64,000 bases of DNA, taken from the NCBI GenBank assembly GCA_937924755.1, contig CALEVZ010000014.1, forward strand, positions 84,333-148,332, given 5' to 3'. Below the pieces are notes generated by a model. The model ran no database searches. It worked only from the letters and a program-made list of their open reading frames with translations, and had not been told where the DNA came from. Source of the stretch: an uncultured bacterium (GTDB taxonomy: Bacteria; Acidobacteriota; Thermoanaerobaculia; Thermoanaerobaculales; Thermoanaerobaculaceae). Of this stretch, positions 25,989-34,171 are shown one piece after another (the first letter of the stretch is position 1; the number at the start of each line of letters is the position of its first letter). Both the position numbers and the translations under genes were made by a program.

Positions 25989-26870
25989 CTACACCTCCAC
26001 GGCCGGCACCACGAGGACCGGCACCGGGCTCTCCCGCGCCACGTCATGCGACGTGGAGCCGATGAGCCGGCTTTTCACTCCGCCGCGCCCGTGGCGACCC
26101 ACCACGAGAAGCTGCGGCTGCCACTGGGCACTCGCCCGCAGCAAACCCTTCACCGGGTGATCGGTGCACATCTCCTGGGACACCTGGCGGGCGCCGAGGC
26201 GGCGCAGCTCGTCGGCCAACGTGTCGAGGCGGGCCGCGTCCTCACGGTTGAACTCATCAAGGCGGCTGGCCAGGTGGGGGAAGATGCGCGAGTGCTCCTG
26301 CACGTGCACCAGGTGGATCTCCGCCCCTCTTGCGGCGAGCTGTCGGGCGACCTCGAGCGCGCCGGCGGTGGCCGGGGAAAAATCCGTGGCCATGAGCACC
26401 TTGCCGAAAAGCGAGTGACAGAAGTCGGCGCACTCCTCACGCGACATCTCGCTCAACCGATTGGCCTTGATGACGAGCACCGGCAGCGTGACGTGGCGCA
26501 GAATGGCGTCCGCGACGGCACCCAGCCAGACCTCCTTGACCCAGGAGCTGCCGTGAGAGCCGAGCACCACCACCTCGGCCTCTTCCTCACGGGCGATGCG
26601 CTCCATCTCGAGATAGGGCACCCCGAACTCCAGCCGCCAGGAAGCCTCGATCCCAGCATCGCGGACTATTTGCGCCTGGCGTTCCAGCTTGGGCGCGTGA
26701 TCGGCCCTCAGGTGCTCCTCGAGACCGGCCGCGCCGCCGCCGTACTTGATGCTGTGAACGTGAGCCAAAGTCACGTGGACAAGCCCCAGGCTGCCCCACC
26801 CGGCCACGCAGCCGACGGCGATGTCCGATGCCTGAGAGAGATCCGTCGCGAACAGCACCCGCCTAAACAT
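25989..26870 (-). CDS. Tandem universal stress protein
   Basis: 293 residues comprising two UspA domains. Domain 1 (1-135) starts MFRRVLFATDLSQASDIAVG and ends GSHGSSWVKEVWLGAVADAI, close to the ATP-binding GxxG motif. Domain 2 (about 155-290) starts GKVLMATDFSPATAGALEVA and ends VGRHGRGGVKSRLIGSTSHD, a good G-2x-G-9x-G(S/T) motif. It overlaps the acr3 stop by 8 bases. Universal stress proteins in ars operons are common passengers; the role in arsenic response is unproven. Confidence 0.9.
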   Translation of the reverse strand: MFRRVLFATDLSQASDIAVGCVAGWGSLGLVHVTLAHVHSIKYGGGAAGLEEHLRADHAPKLERQAQIVRDAGIEASWRLEFGVPYLEMERIAREEEAEVVVLGSHGSSWVKEVWLGAVADAILRHVTLPVLVIKANRLSEMSREECADFCHSLFGKVLMATDFSPATAGALEVARQLAARGAEIHLVHVQEHSRIFPHLASRLDEFNREDAARLDTLADELRRLGARQVSQEMCTDHPVKGLLRASAQWQPQLLVVGRHGRGGVKSRLIGSTSHDVARESPVPVLVVPAVEV

Positions 26871-27951
26871 GGCCCGCCCCCTTCTGAGCCTGAACCGCAG
26901 GCTCGAACCAGTGCTTGGTGGCGATGCAGACTTTGCAGACGGACAGCATCACCGGAACCTCCACCAGCACCCCGACCACCGTGGCCAGCGCCGCGCCGGA
27001 GCCCGGACCGTACAGCGCGATCGCCGTCGCCACCGCCAGCTCGAAGAAGTTGGACGCACCGATCAGCGCCCCCGGCGCCGCCACCGCGTACTCCACCTTG
27101 AACAGCCGCATCAGGCCGTAGGTGAGAGAAGAGTTGAAGTACACCTGGATCAGGATCGGCACAGCGATGAGCAGCACGTGAAACCAGCGGGTCGTGATGT
27201 TCTCCGCCTGGAACGCGAAGATCACGGTGAGGGTCGCGAGCAGGGCGAGCACCGTGATCGGGTGAAAGAAGGCGACGAACCTTTCGCTGAACCACTCGAT
27301 GCCCTTGGCTCGAATCAACCACGAGCGCGACAGCATGCCGGCGGCCAGCGGGATCACCACGAAGACCAGGACCGAATAGAGCAGCACCTTGAAAGGCACC
27401 TCGAGGTCGGTGGCGCCGGAAACCAGCAGCTTGACCACCGGGGCGAAGGCCACCAGCATGATCAAGTCGTTGACCGAGACTTGCACCAAGGTATAGGCCG
27501 GATCGCCATCGGAGAGGTACGACCAGACGAAGACCATCGCCGTGCATGGCGCCGCCGCGAGAATGATCACCCCGGCGATGTACTGGCTGGCCAGCTCCGG
27601 CCCGATCAAGGGCAGGAACAGGTGCTTGAAGAACACCCACCCGAAGAAGGCCATGGAAAAGGGCTTGACCAACCAGTTGACGAAGATCGTCACGAACAGA
27701 CCCTTCGGCCGCTTACCGACGCGGGCGATGGAAGCGAAGTCGATCTTCAACATCATCGGGTAGATCATCAACCAGATCAGCACGGCGATCGGAATGTTGA
27801 TCTGGCTGCCGGACCCGAACTCCAGTTCGCGCAGGACGCCGATGAGCCCCGGAAAGGCCTTGCCCACCACCACGCCCACCACCATGCAAAGGGCCACCCA
27901 CACCGTCAGGTAGCGCTCAAAGACGTTCATCTGCTTGCTCTGGCCGCTCAT
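26863..27951 (-). CDS. acr3: Arsenite efflux permease, ACR3 family
   Basis: 362 residues from ATG 27951, overlapping arsR by ATGA. Ten hydrophobic helices; ACR3 signatures include NWLVKPFSMAFFGWVFF, the conserved Cys in AAAPCTAMVFVWSYL and YFNSSLTYGLMRL with GALIGASNFFELAVATAIAL. It exports As(III)/Sb(III), alone or energised by ArsA. This is the main efflux protein of the island. Confidence 0.95.
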   Translation of the reverse strand: MSGQSKQMNVFERYLTVWVALCMVVGVVVGKAFPGLIGVLRELEFGSGSQINIPIAVLIWLMIYPMMLKIDFASIARVGKRPKGLFVTIFVNWLVKPFSMAFFGWVFFKHLFLPLIGPELASQYIAGVIILAAAPCTAMVFVWSYLSDGDPAYTLVQVSVNDLIMLVAFAPVVKLLVSGATDLEVPFKVLLYSVLVFVVIPLAAGMLSRSWLIRAKGIEWFSERFVAFFHPITVLALLATLTVIFAFQAENITTRWFHVLLIAVPILIQVYFNSSLTYGLMRLFKVEYAVAAPGALIGASNFFELAVATAIALYGPGSGAALATVVGVLVEVPVMLSVCKVCIATKHWFEPAVQAQKGAGHV

Positions 27952-28379
27952 TCCATCTCCTCCGGCACCCCTGTAGTGTGGCTCACCAGCGGTGCAGCGA
28001 TCGCGATGCAAGGCCCGGCGGGTGCCGCACAGCCCGAGCTCTGGCGCCCGTCCCGCAGCCGTTGTGCGCGCTGCCGGTCCCACTCGATCGCCGGGTCGCC
28101 GGCGATCTGCTCCCACACGCACTCAAGCAACTGTCCGACCCGCGGTTCGCCGCCGAGCCGGCACCACACCCATCTCCCCTCCTTGCTCTGTTCCAAAAGC
28201 CCTGCTCGCTCCAGCTCGGAGATATGACGGGACACTGTGGACAACGCCAGACCAGAAAGCTCCTGCAGCTCCCCGACGCAGAGCTGCCCGTCGCGCAGCG
28301 CGGCGAGCAACCGCAAGCGGACCGGGTGTCCGAGGGCCTGGTGGCAGCGAGCGGCGGCAAGAAGTGCGGTGGCTCTCAT
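27948..28379 (-). CDS. arsR: ArsR-family arsenite-responsive repressor
   Basis: 143 residues from ATG 28379. Winged helix: LGHPVRLRLLAALRDGQLCV, then ELQELSGLALSTVSRHISEL as recognition helix region, then LLEQSKEGRWVWCRL. The classical ELCVCDL motif is not present; a single Cys is in GQLCVGEL. Extra Cys lie in LLECVWEQ and a C-terminal SSGCAAPAGPCIA pair, as in C-terminal-site ArsR proteins. It would dissociate on As(III) binding. First gene of the ars operon; its operator overlaps its own start codon. Confidence 0.92.
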   Translation of the reverse strand: MRATALLAAARCHQALGHPVRLRLLAALRDGQLCVGELQELSGLALSTVSRHISELERAGLLEQSKEGRWVWCRLGGEPRVGQLLECVWEQIAGDPAIEWDRQRAQRLRDGRQSSGCAAPAGPCIAIAAPLVSHTTGVPEEME

Positions 28380-28423
28380 TTCGTCACCGCGCGAAATATA
28401 GATTCGGCCTGGCTTGCTGTCAA
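28378..28423 (-). promoter_or_regulatory. arsR promoter and operator
   Basis: Minus strand TTGACA (28423-28418), a 17-base spacer and TATATT (28400-28395), an almost consensus sigma-70 promoter. The perfect inverted repeat ATTTCG (28378-28383) / CGAAAT (28392-28397) with 8-base spacer spans the -10, start site and ATG. The leader is only about ten bases. The same module recurs at 20391-20436. Confidence 0.85.
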
Positions 28424-28492
28424 GGGGCCGCACCACCTTTGCATCGGTTCACCGCGCCCGCAGCGAAGGAAGTCGCCACGACACCGCGCCCA

Positions 28493-29698
28493 TCACTCCT
28501 CGTCGGGTCCCTCCTCCTCGCGCGCCGGCGGCTCGCCCGCGGGCTCGGCGGCGGGCAGCAGGTGGCGCGGCAGAAAGGCGATGGTGGCGATGAGGGTGGG
28601 AATCACCGCGCTGGCGATGACCGTCGCCACCAAAAACGAGTACTGCTGGCGGGTGACGATGTCGTGGGTGAGGCCGTAGAGCGCCGAGATGGTGCCGAAG
28701 GTGAGGCCGGTGGACATCATCAACGTGTAGTACCAGCGCTCCCGTCGCTCGGCGCGGAACCGGCTCACCACCGGGAAAAGACCGGCGATCTTGGTGAGCG
28801 ATTTGGCCGCGAAGAGCAGCAGAAAGGCAAGCGGCGCCGCTGCCACCGCCGGCAGCGACACCAGCGATCCCGCCCGCAGGAAGTAAAACGGTGTCAAAAA
28901 GCCGATGGTCAGCGTCCGCATCCGGCGGATCCAATGGTGGTCCTCGGCCGCCGCGCCAGCCAGCACCATGCCGGCGATGTAGGCGGGCAAAACCGCCTCG
29001 CTGCCCGACCACAGCGCCAGGGCGCCGAGGCCGAAGAGCACCAGCAGCACCCACTTGGTGCGCACGGCGGCGGTGCGGTAGGCGTAACGCCGGGTAATCG
29101 CCGCGGTGAGCCTGGGGAGCAGAGCGATGATGGCGGCGCTGGCGGCGAGGAAAACGACCGTACGGCCGGTGAACGGCGCAAAGATCAGCCCGAGGGCGAT
29201 GACCGTGCCGAGGTCGTTGACGAAGCACGCGCCGAGAATGCCCTTGCCGAACTCGGTGCGGTTGAAACCGGTCTCCAGCATCACCGCGTAAACCACCGCC
29301 ATGGACGTGGTCGACAGGGCGACACCGGCGAGCCAGCTCGCCGCCGGGTCCCAGCCCAGCGCGTAACGGGCGACGGCGGCACACCCCAGAAACGGCGCTA
29401 GGAATCCGACCGCGCCCACCGCCAGGACTTCCCGAGACTTGCTGCGCAGCACCGCCGGCTGCAGTTCGGCGCCGGCCAGGAAGGTGAGCAGCACGGCGCC
29501 GGCGGCGGCGAGAAAGCGCAGCCATGTTTCATCGCCGCCGAGAGCGCCGGGGCCGACGTAGCGCTCGGCGATCCACCCGGCCGCCATCCCCACACAGATT
29601 TCCGTGAGTGCCATGGAGACCTTGAGGCGGTTGGCGAGGATCGTCGACAGGATGGCGAGCGCCAGCCAGGCGGCGGCGAGGGCGAACATTTCCGTCAC
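28493..29698 (-). CDS. Cation/proton antiporter under fluoride riboswitch control
   Basis: 401 residues from GTG 29698, behind AAGGAG; ATG 29719 is in frame but sits inside the riboswitch platform. CPA2-type fold with about 12 helices: NRLKVSMALTEICVGMAAGW, GVALSTTSMAVVYAVM, CFVNDLGTVIALGLIF with the core ND pair of Kef/NhaS-like antiporters, and LTPFYFLRAGSLVS. No TrkA regulatory domain; the C-terminus is acidic (EEEGPDEE). Such antiporters are a recognised class of fluoride-riboswitch targets and are thought to expel fluoride or restore pH/ion balance. Confidence 0.9.
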   Translation of the reverse strand: MTEMFALAAAWLALAILSTILANRLKVSMALTEICVGMAAGWIAERYVGPGALGGDETWLRFLAAAGAVLLTFLAGAELQPAVLRSKSREVLAVGAVGFLAPFLGCAAVARYALGWDPAASWLAGVALSTTSMAVVYAVMLETGFNRTEFGKGILGACFVNDLGTVIALGLIFAPFTGRTVVFLAASAAIIALLPRLTAAITRRYAYRTAAVRTKWVLLVLFGLGALALWSGSEAVLPAYIAGMVLAGAAAEDHHWIRRMRTLTIGFLTPFYFLRAGSLVSLPAVAAAPLAFLLLFAAKSLTKIAGLFPVVSRFRAERRERWYYTLMMSTGLTFGTISALYGLTHDIVTRQQYSFLVATVIASAVIPTLIATIAFLPRHLLPAAEPAGEPPAREEEGPDEE

Positions 29699-29730
29699 GG
29701 GCTTCTCCTTTCGGCCCATAGAGATGGGCC
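29699..29730 (-). promoter_or_regulatory. Expression platform of the fluoride riboswitch
   Basis: Two mutually exclusive hairpins are visible. Hairpin A pairs GGCCCAT (29713-29719) with ATGGGCC (29724-29730) over a 4-base loop. Hairpin B pairs GGGC (29699-29702) with GCCC (29714-29717), and its loop carries the AAAGGAG ribosome binding site of the antiporter gene. They share 29714-29717, so forming A frees the binding site. This suggests translational control; no U-run for termination is present. Confidence 0.65.
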
Positions 29731-29732
29731 CA

Positions 29733-29790
29733 CGTCCCAGGAGTCATCAGCCCGTGACGGGCGGTTTGCGGGGGACTCCATCCCCTGCTG
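29733..29790 (-). promoter_or_regulatory. Fluoride riboswitch (crcB RNA aptamer)
   Basis: Read on the minus strand, the aptamer has P1 CAGG/CCTG, then the conserved GGGGATGGAGTCCCCC block, the AAACCGCC joining strand, a GGGC-closed hairpin over GTCAC and the invariant CTGATGACTCCT 3' segment. Order, spacing and conserved bases match the crcB consensus (GGNGATGG...AAAC.GC...GCTGATGACNCCT). It ends about 35 bases before the antiporter GTG start. Confidence 0.92.
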
Positions 29791-29950
29791 CGATCCCGGG
29801 CGCGGAGGCCGCCGTCCCAGGCAAGCCCCGCGAGGATACCACGCCCGCCGCCGGGCGCGGTAGAACACATGCAGCGCACCGAGCACCGGAAGTCAGCGAC
29901 GACACCTCCGCCGCACCGGTGCCGCCGGAAACACCCCGACGGGTTGTCGC

Positions 29951-30289
29951 CTACTCCGGCTGCACGATTGGGAAACGGGTGAGTGGCAGGCCGTCTTGGG
30001 CACGCTTGAAGACGATGTCGCGGGCGCGCTCGATTGGGATGGCCACCGCCCCGGTGGCGGGGTCCAGCAGACGGTAGCCGTGCAAGCGCTCCTGCTGACT
30101 GGCGATGTTGCGGGCCAGCTCTTCGGCGCGCACGTTTTCCACCTTGCGCACCCGCTCCAGCGCCTCCTGGCGGTAGAACAACGCCTGCAGGGCAACGATG
30201 ACCACGAAGAGCAGCACAGCCCCGACGACGCCCAGGAGGGCGGTGAGGGGGGCGTTGGGATCGGTCCCGCGAGTCACGACGGTCTCCAT
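29951..30289 (-). CDS. Small membrane protein at the end of the ACIII operon
   Basis: 112 residues from ATG 30289, sharing its first base with the actF stop (TGATG). One N-terminal helix (LTALLGVVGAVLLFVVIVAL) and a charged soluble domain with ARNIASQQERLHGYRLLDPA and AIPIERARDIVFKRAQDGLP. Small one-helix subunits (ActG and similar) accompany alternative complex III, and position and coupling fit such a subunit. The soluble part resembles the linker-type proteins seen next to cytochrome oxidase genes, but I cannot name the family. Confidence 0.7.
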   Translation of the reverse strand: METVVTRGTDPNAPLTALLGVVGAVLLFVVIVALQALFYRQEALERVRKVENVRAEELARNIASQQERLHGYRLLDPATGAVAIPIERARDIVFKRAQDGLPLTRFPIVQPE

Positions 30290-31494
30290 CAGGCGTTCTC
30301 GAAGGTGAGGGATTCCATAAGCCGCGGGTCCCTCTCGGGCACCAGGGAGGTGGCGCGAACTCTGTGCAGCATGCTCGCCATCAGCGCTCCGGCCAGGCCC
30401 ACCGCCAGCGCCAGGCTCGCCCAGTTGAGGGTGGCATGTTCGCTCTGCACCGGAATGACGAACCAGTACAGGTCCAGCCAGTGCATGATCAGCAGCCATC
30501 CGGCGGCGACCGCCAGGGCCCCCTTGCGCCGCTTGGGGCCGCGCGACAGCAGCGCCAAAAACGGCAAAAGGAAGTGGCCGAACACCAGCGCCAGCCCCGC
30601 CCACCCCCAGCCGTGCTCCTGCCGGTGCAGGTAAAACAGTGTTTCTTCGGGGATGTTGGCGTACCACATGAGCATGAACTGGGAAAAGGAGATGTACGCC
30701 CAGAACACGGTGAAGGCGAAGAGGAGCTTGCCCAGGTCGTGGTAGTGCTCGCGGGTGATGGCGCGGCGCAGGAAGCCGGCCCGCTGCACCAGGTAGCTGA
30801 AGAGGATCAGGGAAGCGAAAAAACCCACCGCCGCCCCGGCAAAGTAGTACACCCCCAGCATGGTGCTGTACCAGTGGGGATCCAGCGACATGAGCAGGTC
30901 AAAGGCGGCAAAGGTCACCGTGAAGGCGAACAGGAACATGGCCGGAGCGGCGCGCCGGCGCATGGCCAGGGTGTGCGCGACATCGCCGGAGGTGTCCTGG
31001 GCCAGCGAGCGGCCGACGAAAAAGCGCGCCAGCCATACCCACACCCCCAGGTAGAGCGCGCAGCGGATGAGGAAGAAGGGGGTGTTGAGGTAGCCCGATT
31101 TCCACTGCAGCAGCGGATCGGCGGCCACCGCGTCGGCGTGCGACCAGTGGTACAGCTCCCCCAACCCCACCGCGATGGGCACGAACAGTAAGGCCAGCAG
31201 GGGCAGAGTCGATGCCATGGCCTCGGCCAGGCGCCGCACCACCACCGACCACCCGGCGTTGGTGAGGTGCTGCAGCATGACGAAGAACAGCGCCCCCAGG
31301 GCGATGCTGGCGAAAAAGGCCCAGGCGTGCAGGTAGGCGAAAAAGAACCCGCGCCACCCCTGACCGGAAAGGGCTCCCAGTGCCAGGGCCGCCACCAACC
31401 CCACCCCGGCGGCCAGCCAGCCGCCGCGCACAACCGGCGAAGCCTTCTCCCCCAACACCCTTGGTTCGTTGCCGAGATCGACCATTGCTCGCAT
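30289..31494 (-). CDS. actF: Alternative complex III subunit F
   Basis: 401 residues with ten hydrophobic helices. Hallmarks of ActF: FFFAYLHAWAFFASIALGAL, MLQHLTNAGWSVVVRRLAEA, YHWSHADAVAADPLLQWKSG and FSQFMLMWYANIPEETLFYL. It is a quinone-side integral membrane subunit of the quinol:cytochrome c (or direct oxidase) reductase. Start ATG 31494; a second ATG three codons later is possible. It begins nine bases after the actE stop. Confidence 0.92.
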   Translation of the reverse strand: MRAMVDLGNEPRVLGEKASPVVRGGWLAAGVGLVAALALGALSGQGWRGFFFAYLHAWAFFASIALGALFFVMLQHLTNAGWSVVVRRLAEAMASTLPLLALLFVPIAVGLGELYHWSHADAVAADPLLQWKSGYLNTPFFLIRCALYLGVWVWLARFFVGRSLAQDTSGDVAHTLAMRRRAAPAMFLFAFTVTFAAFDLLMSLDPHWYSTMLGVYYFAGAAVGFFASLILFSYLVQRAGFLRRAITREHYHDLGKLLFAFTVFWAYISFSQFMLMWYANIPEETLFYLHRQEHGWGWAGLALVFGHFLLPFLALLSRGPKRRKGALAVAAGWLLIMHWLDLYWFVIPVQSEHATLNWASLALAVGLAGALMASMLHRVRATSLVPERDPRLMESLTFENA

Positions 31495-31503
31495 GGCCTT
31501 GCC

Positions 31504-32169
31504 CTACCTGGCGAGCTGCCCACGCAGCTCGACGGGAACGTCGTCCATGGTGGCTCCTTGAGAGAACTGCAACACCCGCACGTGGGCGACGATCGCCCAG
31601 CGATCGGCCACCGGCAGCTGCGGGCCGTAGGCGGGCATATTGCGGATACCGTTGGCGATGGTGTTGTAAAGATGGCCGTCGGGGCGGCTGCGCACCAGCT
31701 CGGTGTGCAGCGAGGACGGGGGCGTCCAGGTCCCCTCCTGCAGGGCGTCGGCACGCACGGCGATGGGGCCGTCGCCGTACCCGGCCAGGCCATGGCACGG
31801 GCTGCAGTAGATGTTGTAGCGCTCCTCGCCCCGCCGCAGCAGCTCGGCGGTCACCGGCACCGGCAGGCTGGCCAGCCAGATTCCCCCGCGGCGACCGGTG
31901 GCGAACCCCTCCTCGGCGCCGGCGGATCCCGCCGGCACCACCCCGCGAGGGTGGGGGCGCATAGCGCGGCCATCAGCGAACAGGGGGTTCTCGGCCTGCG
32001 CCTTGAATTTGGGCTGGTGGTCCATGTCGTGGATGAGGTGGACGCGGGGCTCGGACGAGGTCACCACGCGGGCACGGGCGATGAGGGCCAAGGGCACCAG
32101 CGCCAGCGCCGTGGCCACCAACGCCGCGTAGATCAACCACCTGGGGACGTCCTTTAGCAGGGCGATCAT
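31504..32169 (-). CDS. actE: Alternative complex III monoheme cytochrome c
   Basis: 221 residues. N-terminal anchor (WLIYAALVATALALVPLALI), then a cytochrome c domain: YNIYCSPCHGLAGYGDGPIA supplies the CxxCH heme site, and IRNMPAYGPQLP the likely axial Met. It passes electrons from the Fe-S/quinone core towards oxidase or soluble cytochrome. It overlaps actD by ATGA. Confidence 0.92.
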   Translation of the reverse strand: MIALLKDVPRWLIYAALVATALALVPLALIARARVVTSSEPRVHLIHDMDHQPKFKAQAENPLFADGRAMRPHPRGVVPAGSAGAEEGFATGRRGGIWLASLPVPVTAELLRRGEERYNIYCSPCHGLAGYGDGPIAVRADALQEGTWTPPSSLHTELVRSRPDGHLYNTIANGIRNMPAYGPQLPVADRWAIVAHVRVLQFSQGATMDDVPVELRGQLAR

Positions 32170-32717
32170 CCCTCCACCTCCAGCACTGGCCTGCCGCCAC
32201 TGGACTCCAACAGCGCCCGCGTCGCCCGGGGGTCGAACTTGGGGTCGCGTGCCTCGATGGAGATGAAAAAGCGATCGTTGCTGGCCCGCCGGAAGCGCTC
32301 GAGCCGGAAAAGGGGGTGGAAAAACTGCGGCAAGCCGTTGGCCACCAGCATCCCCACGAACGCCCCGATGGCCGCCAGGAGCACCGTCAGCTCGAAGGTC
32401 ACCGGGATGGCGGCGGGCAGCCCGAAGTAGGGCTTGGCGCTAATGATAAAGGGGTAATCCACGGCGTTGGTCCACCACTGCAGCAGTAGCCCAGTCGAGG
32501 CACCGACGGCGCCGCACCCCGCCACCAACCACGGCAGCCGCGACACCTGAATTCCCATCGCCTCATCCAGGCCGTGGATGGGAATGGGAGTGTGCACATC
32601 GAAGTAGCGATAGCCGGCGTCCCGTACCCGGGCAGCGGCCTCCAGCACCGCCGGCACCGTCTCGTACTCGGCCAGAAGCCCCCAGAGCCTTCCTTTCTCC
32701 TCGGCGTGGGAACTCAT
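32166..32717 (-). CDS. actD: Alternative complex III subunit D (DUF3341)
   Basis: 183 residues. DUF3341 pattern: [20 protein letters not shown], then [20 protein letters not shown] (an anchor of the fold) and two helices ([18 protein letters not shown] and [20 protein letters not shown]). The C-terminus is [21 protein letters not shown] membrane subunit lacking cofactors that contacts ActB/C/F. ATGA overlap on both sides. Confidence 0.93.
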   Translation of the reverse strand: MSSHAEEKGRLWGLLAEYETVPAVLEAAARVRDAGYRYFDVHTPIPIHGLDEAMGIQVSRLPWLVAGCGAVGASTGLLLQWWTNAVDYPFIISAKPYFGLPAAIPVTFELTVLLAAIGAFVGMLVANGLPQFFHPLFRLERFRRASNDRFFISIEARDPKFDPRATRALLESSGGRPVLEVEG

Positions 32718-34171
32718 CGCTCATTCTCCTCGTCGTGCTGGTGGGGGATTTCACCCCAGTACTGCCCGTGACCGCGGTGGGGACCCAGCTCCAGACCGGC
32801 CGCCGGCACCACCGATTTCACCTCGGCCATGGCGACGATGGGCAAAAAACGCAGGAAGAGCAAGAAGAGGGTGAAGAACAGCCCGAAGCTGCCCAGGAAA
32901 GTGAGCAGGTCCACCCATGTGGGCCAGTACACTCCCCAGGAGGAGGGCAGAAAGTCGCGGGACAGGGAGGTCACGACGATGACGAAGCGTTCGAACCACA
33001 TGCCGATGTTGACGAAGATCGAGATCACCAGCAGCAGCCCGGGTGTCTGACGCAAGCGCTTGAACCACAACAGCTGCGGGATGATGGCGTTGCAGGTGAA
33101 CATGATCCAGTAGGACCAGGCGTAGGGACCCAGGGCCCGGTTCAAGAAGGTGAAGCTCTCGTAGGGGTTGCCCGAATACCAGGCGATGAAGAACTCGATG
33201 ATGTAGCTGTAACCCACCATGGAGCCCGTGGCCAGGATGATCTTCGCCATGTTGTCCAGATGGCGCGGAGTGATGAGCGACTCCAGCCGGAAGATGTGGC
33301 GCACCGGAATGAGCAAGGTCAAGACCATGGCGAAGCCGGAAAAGATCGCCCCGGCGACGAAGTAGGGCGGGAAGATGGTGGCGTGCCAGCCGGGAAGCTG
33401 GGAAACGGCGAAGTCGAAGGACACCACCGAGTGTACCGACAGCACCAGGGGGGTTGCGAGGGCCGCCAGCAGCAGGTAGGCGCGCTCGTAGCGGTGCCAG
33501 TGCCGCCCGGAACCCCGCCAGCCGAGGGCGGCAATGCCGTAGGCAATCTGCCGAATCTTGCTCCTGGCCCGGTCCCGCAGGGTGGCCAGGTCCGGCACCA
33601 TGCCCATGTACCAGAACATCAGGGACACGGTAAAGTAGGTACTGACCGCGAACACGTCCCACAGCAGAGGCGAGCGGAAGTTGGGCCACATCTGCATCTG
33701 ATTGGGCAACGGGGCGAGCCAGTACTCGAACCACGGCCGCCCCACGTGGATGGCGGGAAACAGCCCGGCGCAGATGACCGCGAAGATGGTCATGGCCTCG
33801 GCAAAGCGGTTGATGCTGGTCCGCCACTTCTGACGGAACAGGAAGAGGATGGCGGAAATCAGTGTCCCGGCGTGGCCGATTCCTACCCAAAAGACGAAGT
33901 TGATAATGGCAAACCCCCACGCCACCGGCTGGTTGATCCCCCACACCCCCAGGCCGGTCCAGAAGAGGTAGCCCAGCATGGCAAACAGCACGAAGGTGAG
34001 GGAGGCCGAGGTGCCGAAGGCCAGCCACCACTCCCGCGACGGCCGTGGCCGTTCGGCAATTTCGCACACCTGCTCGGTAATGCTGGCCAGGTCGCTCTTG
34101 CCCAGCACCAGGGGAGCGCGCTCCCCCGGACGTTCCAGGGTGTTGTCGAGATCCAGCGGGATGGCGCTCAT
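32714..34171 (-). CDS. actC: Alternative complex III NrfD-like subunit C
   Basis: 485 residues and ten helices. The NrfD/PsrC-type pattern includes [20 protein letters not shown], then [40 protein letters not shown], and [20 protein letters not shown]. It binds quinol near the P side and faces ActB. Overlaps actB by ATGA. Confidence 0.94.
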   Translation of the reverse strand: MSAIPLDLDNTLERPGERAPLVLGKSDLASITEQVCEIAERPRPSREWWLAFGTSASLTFVLFAMLGYLFWTGLGVWGINQPVAWGFAIINFVFWVGIGHAGTLISAILFLFRQKWRTSINRFAEAMTIFAVICAGLFPAIHVGRPWFEYWLAPLPNQMQMWPNFRSPLLWDVFAVSTYFTVSLMFWYMGMVPDLATLRDRARSKIRQIAYGIAALGWRGSGRHWHRYERAYLLLAALATPLVLSVHSVVSFDFAVSQLPGWHATIFPPYFVAGAIFSGFAMVLTLLIPVRHIFRLESLITPRHLDNMAKIILATGSMVGYSYIIEFFIAWYSGNPYESFTFLNRALGPYAWSYWIMFTCNAIIPQLLWFKRLRQTPGLLLVISIFVNIGMWFERFVIVVTSLSRDFLPSSWGVYWPTWVDLLTFLGSFGLFFTLFLLFLRFLPIVAMAEVKSVVPAAGLELGPHRGHGQYWGEIPHQHDEENER

